Shown: positions 56,903 to 64,000 of the stretch, in pieces
How positions within the stretch are numbered: the stretch's first letter is position 1
How the letters are laid out: the number at the start of each line of letters is the position of its first letter
Source of the DNA: Rhodocollybia butyracea
Taxonomy: Eukaryota; Basidiomycota; Agaricomycetes; Agaricales; Omphalotaceae
Assembly (NCBI GenBank): GCA_015501585.1
Contig: JADNRY010000154.1
Location: 1-64,000, forward strand
Direction of reading: 5' to 3'
Length of the DNA stretch: 64,000 nt
Notes under the pieces: generated by a model
Databases searched by the model: none
What the model was told of the DNA's origin: nothing
The model's input: the letters and a program-made list of their open reading frames with translations, nothing else
Translations under genes and position numbers: made by a program

Positions 56903-59530
56903 TTACGCGCCAATATGAACAAAATTTACCCACCTCTCTAGTGTTACTCCCTTCCTCTCCCGCATTTTCCTGACTGCATCAGACAATGCTCGCGCTTGTG
57001 CTCCGACCTCGTTGCACCGAGACAGATTCTCGTCCGAGAAAAGATACGAGTAAAAATCTTTCGCCATTTCCGGCCCATCTACATCAGCCATCTCCCACAT
57101 TGTTCCAACCACGCTCCGAAAACCACAGAACTGCATTGCAGCTGCAAGATGTATGACCTCATCATGAATACTGTCGGGGGACTGTTCGGCCGTGTGGCAT
57201 GCGGAGAGAAATGCAAAGGTAGCATTGGGTAAATTGAGGCGGATTATGTCCAATAGGGTGAAGCGCGAACCCCCAGCCAGTGAGAAGTAAGAGCTAAAGG
57301 GGTTTCCGGGGACTAGTGTACCATGTGATGCGATATGGAGCCACTCGTGGTCAACAAGGGCTTTTTCTAAAGCTTCCTTGGTAGCTGTGGGTCCCTCCAG
57401 AGAGGTGGTATGCATATGCTTTTGATACTGTAAAACCTCATGGATCTCCTCTTCTGTCCTTCGGAGGGATTTATCATATTGGCCAGCCACTAGGAGATGG
57501 GGTACTTGTGAAGATGACTTGGTGGTGTTAAAGGCAGTAATGAGAGCGGTAAGTGTGGGGGTGTATGATGAGATGTACAAATCAGGAAGAAACTTCTTTG
57601 TGCCGGGAGAAACAGGGCCTGCTGCGTGTAGCGGGAGTGTTGATAAAATAGATGTAGGGCACCAAAATATTCGTGACTTTTCTGGAACATGGAGTTTGTG
57701 AAGCACAGCAACAACATGTGATACTACAAGATCCCATAGATCCTGTAGAGTTTCCCGAAGGACATGATTGTACCGTTTTGGAGCAGCTTTGATGTAAGAC
57801 TTTGCTTCTGTGAGTCGCTGCACAAGAGTTTTTACTTCTTCATAAAAACCCCTTACCATAGGGATCCATACAAGATTGTGTTCCTCAATGACGAGTACAT
57901 CTGACTTATACCTACTGCAATTGATCACAATGACAGGACCATGTTTTGCAGCAGACTTTAGTTCATCAAATGATTTTCTGCCCAAAAAGGTCTCGAATCC
58001 AGGAATTTTATGTATCCTCTTAATGATGTCAGATTGAGCATGCAAGAGACGGCGCTTCTCAGATAAGTTATGACCAAATGGATCCTTGTTCAAATCCTTC
58101 TGGTGCTGGTGGGTGTTAGTTTGAAAATGAAGACCTGTACCTGTGTCAACAGAATTTTGCACTGAGAGTATCCTAAGCTGATGATTAACCTGCACCAACT
58201 CATCAACTAGTGATGGATCCAAAGCCTGGATCCTGTCCATAGGTGCCTGCAAGCCCCGCAGTTCAGACCAGAGTAAGCCCCGCCCTTGTTCTATCATCTC
58301 AACAGCTAGGCCTAGTTGACCCAGTTGAATTGCCTGTGATGCCCCATCCGAGACAAATTCCGGAAGCTTGATGAAAGACAAGAGGTGCTGGTACTGCAAA
58401 GAAATGATAGGTGTCATGGAGAGTGAGAGGGAAATCAGGGAAAGCCCCGTGATATATGCATCCAGGTTGGATCGAGCAAGATCATGGTGTGGTTGTGTAA
58501 ACAGTACCCAGTTCTGTACTGCCATCAAACGGTCTGATACTGGAGAACATATATCCTCAGCAGCCTCTTTGACAGCTGACAGGAACTCTGTTAGATCTTC
58601 CTCATGTCCTGTCTGCCTACAGCGAATTCTGACCCTCACACTGAGATTATTGAGTGAAGAACCACGGGCCGGGTGGCCCACGGGACGGAGTAGAAGTGCA
58701 TCTCGAGCCAATTGAATAGACTCGTTGAGATCTTCAAGGTGGCCTGTCTGCCCGAAGCGATCGTGGAGGCCCACACTAAGGTTGTTGAGTGAAGAATGAC
58801 GGTCCCGGTGGCCCACAGGATGGAGGAGAAGCGCTTCTCGATTCAGTTGAATAGATTCGTCCAGGTCTTCGAGCCCTGTATGCTTAAAGCAAATCCCGAG
58901 ACCTACACCAAGGTTGTTGAGTGAAGAACCACGGTCCGGGTGGCCCACGGGACAGAGTAAAAGTGTATCTCGATTTAGTTGAATAGACTCGTTGAGATCT
59001 TCAAGGCGGCCAGTCTGCTGAAAGCGACTGCTGAGGCCCATGCTAAGGTTGTTGAGTGAAGCACCACGGCTCGGGTGGCCCACGGGACGGAGTAGAAGCG
59101 CTTTTCGATTCAATTGGATAGACTCATCGAGATCTTCAAGGTGGCCTGTCTGCTCAAAGCGCCCCAGGAGGTCCACACTGAGGTTGTTGAGTGAAAAACC
59201 ATGGTCCGGGTGGCCCTCGGGATGGAGTAGAAGCGCTTCTCGATCCAATTGAATAGGCTCATCAAGATCTTCAGGGCGGCCTGTATACTGGAAGTGATAG
59301 CTGAGGCACACACTGAGGTCGTTGAGTGAGGAGACACGGTGCGGGTGTCCAACGGGACGGAGTAGAAGGGCTTCTCGATTCAATTGAATACCTTTGTTGA
59401 GATACCCGAGGTGCCCTGTCTGCTCAAAGTGCTTCACGTGGCGCACACCGAGCCAGTTGAGTAAAGAGGCACGGTCGAAATGACAAAATTGAAGAAGCGC
59501 AGCCCCCATATTTGTGATCCCGTTCTTCAT
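56903..59530 (-). CDS. TPR-CHAT caspase-like protein
   Basis: A single uninterrupted frame of 875 residues. Residues 20-330 hold about seven 45-residue TPR-type repeats (LDESIQLNREALLLRPVGHP then SLNNLSVGL.RFQQTGHLED). A helical linker follows (GQLGLAVEMIEQGRGLLWSE). The CHAT domain occupies about 580-860, with catalytic His736 in ASHG and Cys778 in SACHT, and the conserved MQFCGFRSVVGTMWEMADVD helix-strand segment. CHAT proteins are predicted clan CD proteases related to separase and caspases; TPRs usually sense partners or regulate the protease. Role and substrate are unknown. The C-terminus ends ERWVNFVHIGA, intact here and lost by frameshift in the left-edge paralogue. Extra upstream TPR exons cannot be excluded because no strong promoter signal was found. 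Confidence 0.9.
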   Translation of the reverse strand: MKNGITNMGAALLQFCHFDRASLLNWLGVRHVKHFEQTGHLGYLNKGIQLNREALLLRPVGHPHRVSSLNDLSVCLSYHFQYTGRPEDLDEPIQLDREALLLHPEGHPDHGFSLNNLSVDLLGRFEQTGHLEDLDESIQLNRKALLLRPVGHPSRGASLNNLSMGLSSRFQQTGRLEDLNESIQLNRDTLLLCPVGHPDRGSSLNNLGVGLGICFKHTGLEDLDESIQLNREALLLHPVGHRDRHSSLNNLSVGLHDRFGQTGHLEDLNESIQLARDALLLRPVGHPARGSSLNNLSVRVRIRCRQTGHEEDLTEFLSAVKEAAEDICSPVSDRLMAVQNWVLFTQPHHDLARSNLDAYITGLSLISLSLSMTPIISLQYQHLLSFIKLPEFVSDGASQAIQLGQLGLAVEMIEQGRGLLWSELRGLQAPMDRIQALDPSLVDELVQVNHQLRILSVQNSVDTGTGLHFQTNTHQHQKDLNKDPFGHNLSEKRRLLHAQSDIIKRIHKIPGFETFLGRKSFDELKSAAKHGPVIVINCSRYKSDVLVIEEHNLVWIPMVRGFYEEVKTLVQRLTEAKSYIKAAPKRYNHVLRETLQDLWDLVVSHVVAVLHKLHVPEKSRIFWCPTSILSTLPLHAAGPVSPGTKKFLPDLYISSYTPTLTALITAFNTTKSSSQVPHLLVAGQYDKSLRRTEEEIHEVLQYQKHMHTTSLEGPTATKEALEKALVDHEWLHIASHGTLVPGNPFSSYFSLAGGSRFTLLDIIRLNLPNATFAFLSACHTAEQSPDSIHDEVIHLAAAMQFCGFRSVVGTMWEMADVDGPEMAKDFYSYLFSDENLSRCNEVGAQARALSDAVRKMRERKGVTLERWVNFVHIGA
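58620..59440 (-). repeat. tandem 135-bp TPR-coding repeats
   Basis: The plus strand shows a GTTGTTGAGTGA-like word at 58781, 58913, 59048, 59183 and 59318 (GTCGTTGAG), spaced 132, 135, 135 and 135 bp. They encode 45-residue units. The 132-bp step reflects one lost codon (KHTGLEDL). Neighbouring units are very alike in DNA, which indicates recent expansion or gene conversion. Confidence 0.85.
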
Positions 59531-60070
59531 TGCCTATCATAACACTGTTAATTTTCACTGATTCTTTCATAGTAAACCATTAATCATTTGCTCACTGTCA
59601 GAATCTCAGAGAAATAGTCCATCTTTTGTCGTTGTTTTGAAAAATTTGACTAATGTAATATCGTAAGACTGTTTTATGCACTCTCACATATAAAAGAAAA
59701 AACTAACGTACTCTCTGTTACGTTGTCTATGAAAACCCCTTGCACAGTAGTAATTGAACTTCAAACAATCTTTATATCTATCTGTAAAAGCCCACCCAAC
59801 CCACTGAAGCGGATAGAGGCTCACCGTTGTATCCACGACACAGGTTGACTGACTCTTGGTAGTGGGTAATCCAGGCTGTTTATCTATTCGCTTCGATGGA
59901 GAGAACGTGTATGCCGCACTACCTGCTTACTACTGTTGCCCTTTGCCCTCTCAGAATTGAACGTTCGATATGTAGATATATCGGCAATGACTAACAAGCC
60001 GCATCTGTCCAACTCTCCTTTCATAAAGTAAGCATCTCACAAAATCCGGCACGTAGAATTGTCCGAGAGC

Positions 60071-60141
60071 CATGTGCGAGTGTGCGAGCAAGTGCGAGCA
60101 AGTGCGAGCCATGTGCGAGTGTACAAGCAATGTCCGAGCAT
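60071..60141. repeat. short imperfect tandem repeat (GTGCGAGCAA-like)
   Basis: About seven imperfect units of 7-10 bp built on GTGCGAG (CATGTGCGAG, TGTGCGAGCA, AGTGCGAGCA, AGTGCGAGCC, ATGTGCGAGT, and decayed TGTCCGAGCA). Confidence 0.8.
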
Positions 60142-60391
60142 GTAAGGGCACAGTGTACGAGGTCAGAGCCTGATGACCTACTATGACAGGGATCGTACGA
60201 GCACCCCTGTATGATAATTATTTATGGTTAGAGTATCGAGTATGGATTCCCTTGAGCGAGCTGGGCGGTATCCGGCTAAATGTTATAGATTTGGGGCTGA
60301 TATGCCGCTTATAGGCGCTTGGATGATATCATCAATATCGGTTCGGGTACATTGATTCAGCTGCTAGTGGCCATTGGGCAATGGAGCTTAA

Positions 60392-60407
60392 CTCGGAAAT
60401 TTCCGAG
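60392..60407. repeat. perfect 16-bp palindrome
   Basis: CTCGGAAATTTCCGAG, about 205 bp upstream of the transposon gene start. It could be a regulatory site or part of a transposon end. Confidence 0.6.
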
Positions 60408-60613
60408 AGTAGAACTTGCAAACTCGGCACTTTCCAGTACTGCACCAAAATAAAATCCTAAGAATTAATCATGCAGAAATTCCGTGCACTGGCTCGGCTG
60501 TTTTTCCTACCGCAGTAAGCTTGTGCCGAGACTGATACAGGTGTAAACAAGCCAAAATTGGGTTACCAGAGCACAATCTGCAAAGGGTAAAGTTTAATCC
60601 CTAAAAACTAAAA

Positions 60614-63600
60614 ATGTATGCAGCGCAAATGCAGCGGGTCAGACTCGACAATCACCTTCAAGAGCGGATTATAGTACCAGCTACCACTCAGAGAGTCGCC
60701 ATCCATGCTGTCATTCCTTGTAAGTTAAAGAACATAAAGTGTGGATTACGGCAATTAAGCTCAAATTCAGGGGCGGGTTGGCGAAACCATCAGGGATTGG
60801 TTCAGTGCCAGTTCAAAACAGAAACGAAAACGACACCAGCACAGCAATCATTCAGCCGATGAATTAAACAAACCTCAGCACAGGAATGTTCGAATTTCTC
60901 GAAGGGCATACTCCTATTCATCTTCAGAGAGCACAGACAACTCACGCGGTCGGCAGCGCCGACGTCGTTTATCGCCAGTCAAGAGATCTTCATCCGATGC
61001 ATCGCATAAATGGCAACAAAGTTCTCGAAGGGCATACCCCTCTTCAGACTCAGAGGAGGATCATTTTCGCGGGCAGAGATATCTTTCTCCAAAGGTCAGC
61101 GGGAGATATAGCCCCAGACAGAGGGAGAGCCTCAGGGAGAGGGGTCATTCTAGGAACCATGTCACATCCAAGGGGAAATATCACCATCAATCTCGGAGTC
61201 GGTCGGTAGACTACTCTAATCAGAATTCCCACTTTCGTTCCAGTCATACTCAGCAATCGCAGTATCTAGAACGGGGACGCAGTCGCATAATCAAAAACAG
61301 ATCAAAACGTCGACGATCTCCCAGTGAATCTGCAGACCATTCCGATTGGGCTTTTCGCCCTCGTTCTAGCCATTCTCGGTACTCAAAACAGCAACTTATT
61401 CCAGTCATTGATCCTCAGTCGCGTAAGTGCGTTTGCCATGAACTCAACTACAATACTTATTATACTTCAATGTTCAAGGTCAAATCATCAGCTATATTCC
61501 TGATAGCTTGGCTAACCCTCACGCAACTGCTTCCAGTGGCAGTATAGCCTCACTTGAAGAAAATATACTCTATCGGCGAGATCCCTCTGGTGCTTACATC
61601 CCAGTGGCTGCCACCGCTGGTCACACCCACTCAGCAAAAGCTCAAGGTGTAGACTCTCGCTCAATCCTTCCTCCACCACTTCCTTCTCGGACAATTGTCC
61701 ATGATTTTACAAAGGCCCCTGAACTTGATATGTCTGATCCTGCTCCGTTAACACAGTTCACTCCCCTTCACCCACAGCCTCTCTCCAACTCACCTCGCAA
61801 CCTTGATCAAGGGATGACTTTTACCTCTCTGGAGCTTCTTGGTGGTGGAGGATGGGATAGCTGGGCCAATGGACCATTTATTCTTGATCTCAATCATGCT
61901 CAGTATGAGCTCACCAAGAAGCTTGAGGTCCACTGGGTGACTAGAACAAATGGTGGTGACAAGAAGGGTTCCATGTCATCACCAGATGTTCAAGGTGGTC
62001 GGATATCGAACAAGCAATGCCTAGGTGTTATCCGCTGCCAGAATGACACCTGCAAGATTTTGGTGCGACCCAAAGTTCGTTCTGCCGATATGCGAAGGCA
62101 ACTTGTGGAGAAATGCCAGTGTGGATCTTCCCTTGTTGCTCACAGTTGCAGTTCAAAATCCTTTCTAATCCAGTGGGGACGCAGTGGAGATGATGATAGT
62201 ACTATCAAATACCGTTACCTCAATGGCTCGGCTCATAATCATCCTCGCATCCCGCAAGTCAAACATTTCAGCCAGAAAGAATTTGCTGAGTTCGAGAAGC
62301 TAGTACACTCTCATCCAAAACTTGGACCAGCAGGCCTACTTGTTGGCCCTCAGGTTGTTGGAGGATATGGCAGAGGAGCAGCAGACATCGGCCAAGCAGG
62401 TAAAAATAGGGCTTTCATTGCATACAAAGCCCGGGAGATCAAGTCTCGATCTATCGCACAAAATGGACATTGGTTCATTGAACAATTCTCACATTGGCAA
62501 AGATCTCACCCTGGCATCGTACGAACCACACTTTTTCACGCCGATGTTTCTATTATTTCTGTCCAGACAGGCTGGATGTGTAATATGCTTCTCCCAGAGG
62601 TTGCTGTTGTTGACAAACCAGTTCGGGGCCTTATAACAGATGGTGCTCATGGCTATTGGTCAGAGGGGCATGCTATTCTCATCATTACATCCATATTCTG
62701 TGCAACTCTTGGGGTTTGGGTACCTGGTTTGTTCACTTATGCAGATGGGGCTTCTACCAGGCACTACCGCTATCATTTTAAAGGGGTGTTCGAATCAATC
62801 GGTAATATTGCACAGGCGCGAAATATTGAAGTCACTGATGAGATGTTTACCATGGTACAAAACTTCTGATATTTGCAAAAATTTCTTGGCTTAACTACCA
62901 CTTTCAGGTTGTCGACTTCAGTGATCCACAGATGCTTGGTTTCCAACAAGCATTTATCGATTATTTTTCTGCAGCTGACTTTGACTCTCGAACAGAGCCC
63001 GAGCTTCAGGTTGCAGTTACCAAGCTTCTTCGAGGGTGTGAATACCATTTCCGTTCTGGTGTTAGTACTGTGAGTCGTCTTGGTGGTATTATCCACAAAG
63101 ATGAACGCAGGAATTTTCGCAAGCTTGTGATTTCACTGGTTGAAATTGGTTCAGAAGAAGAATTCCAGGATACTGTGGACAGTATTCTCCTAAAGTGGCC
63201 TCGCATTCAGCCTTGGTTAGAATGGTGGTTACGTCCTCCTCATGCGGCTATGCTTTTTGCGTCTCAGCAGACAATGTCCTCGAAAGTTCTAGCTCAACTT
63301 CCCAAAGACACCAACGCTGAAGAGTCTATGCATCACACTATCTACCAGGTTGCAGGTGGCAAAAAGTTTGATCTTATACCTGGACTTAATGGTTTATTGG
63401 TGGTGGAGAAATGGTTTCACTTACGGTTTGATCATGTATCAGGTTTGCTCATTGAATCAATCTTGAACATTACTGTTTACTTACTTGGGATAATTTTTAG
63501 CTGGTGGGAAAGATGGCTATGGCATGTCTGGGATCCAATATCGCCAACAGCAGTTTTCCAAGCATGGACGTACAAAGGCAACACGAAATCCCGGACGACG

Positions 63601-64000
63601 CAGACGTAACCTTGAAGAGGGAAAGCCACCTCGCCGCCTCTTGGATTTTGAGCAAAAATCAAAAAGTAGTCGTCCCCGCAAGAAGCAACGTATTATGGAC
63701 ATGGAGAGTGAAGATGATGCTCCAAACTCTCTTCCCACTTTGGATGTTCCTCCTCAAAAATTGCCTCTCTCCAAGTCTAATACTGAAGTGAACAAAGAAT
63801 CCCCATCCAAACCACACTCAAATATTTCCCCTTCCGATGGATACAGTTTTGATGATGAATTCCAGAAAATTTCAACAAAACAGTATCCGTTACTTCCCGG
63901 AACTGCTTATCTCAAAAACTCTTGCTGGTTGGATTCTTCGACTGAGGCCCTTTGGGCTGTTTTTGGTTACAGCCCTACTCACTGGCTTGAGGTCATGGAT
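60614..64000 (+). mobile_element. DDE transposon gene with zinc finger and USP-like protease end (3' part outside window)
   Basis: Exons 60614-60719, 60760-61422, 61479-62854, 62908-63442 and 63501 to the window edge keep phase. Order: a polar N-terminus; a Ser/Arg-rich segment (SRRAYSYSSSESTDNSRGRQ and onward, about residues 80-250); a Cys/His DNA-binding unit (CLGVIRCQNDTCK ... CQCGSSLVAHSC ... NGSAHNHPRIP) resembling the GCM/WRKY zinc finger of Mutator-like transposases; then a catalytic-type segment ITDGAHGYW...WVPGLFTYADGAS with a following YHFKGVFESI helix. A basic linker (KATRNPGRRRRNLEEGKPPR) precedes LPGTAYLKNSCWLDSSTEAL, which resembles the Cys box of USP/C19 ubiquitin proteases. 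This combination fits the MULE/KDZ-like elements of Agaricomycetes; I cannot decide which. Terminal repeats were not identified, and the right end lies outside. Confidence 0.8.

Larger units (their letters stand above)
59531..60613. other. intergenic between TPR-CHAT and transposon gene
   Basis: No gene. It contains the short tandem repeat at 60071-60141 and the perfect palindrome at 60392-60407. Confidence 0.45.

Noticed and set aside
58620..59440. Regularly spaced 135-bp repeats resembling a CRISPR-like array
   Set aside because: The repeats are coding, contiguous without unique spacers, and encode TPR units in a eukaryotic gene.

Overview
The window is nuclear DNA of a filamentous basidiomycete, most likely an Agaricomycete (mushroom-forming fungus). 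The evidence is: genes split by many short GT-AG introns of about 45-65 nt; families typical of that class (DUF6534 and DUF6535 membrane proteins, TPR-CHAT caspase-like proteins, a tandem fungal GST cluster); an intron-containing tRNA-Leu; and conserved single-copy genes (cullin-1, P5C dehydrogenase). Exon boundaries below were deduced by hand from splice signals, reading frame and paralogue comparison.

Layout. 1-1.6 kb: C-terminal part of a TPR-CHAT gene cut by the window edge. 3.6-4.8 kb: a DUF6534 membrane-protein gene. 5.3-19 kb: a tandem segmental duplication with five GST copies on the + strand (three intact, two frameshifted). Each has a duplicated upstream module carrying a conserved 17-bp inverted repeat. 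Several copies of a second module lie between them; one encodes a possible 46-residue secreted Cys-rich protein on the minus strand. A TPR relic has been fused into the array at about 11.97 kb. 20.6-21.4 kb: an isoprenylcysteine methyltransferase-like gene. 23.5-45.3 kb: an accessory region with three intact DUF6535 genes, N-terminal or upstream relics of the same family, an HsbA-like secreted protein, a Cys-rich zinc-finger-like protein, an acireductone-dioxygenase-like cupin gene and an AT-rich orphan gene. 45.4-56.2 kb: a conserved block with an omega-type GST, tRNA-Leu(UAA), cullin-1, a stand-alone AMP-binding enzyme and P5C dehydrogenase. 56.9-59.5 kb: a near full-length TPR-CHAT gene, inverted relative to the one at the left edge. 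60.6-64 kb: the 5' part of a DDE transposon gene with a GCM/WRKY-like zinc finger, ending in a USP-like cysteine-protease motif and cut by the right edge.

How it fits together. The window alternates a stable metabolic/housekeeping block with rapidly turning-over families (GST, TPR-CHAT, DUF6535). The GST array plus the omega GST suggest glutathione-dependent detoxification capacity. The TPR-CHAT and DUF6535 families are variable and of unknown or regulatory function, with relics showing repeated birth and death. No CRISPR array, rRNA, LTR pair or complete transposon was seen.
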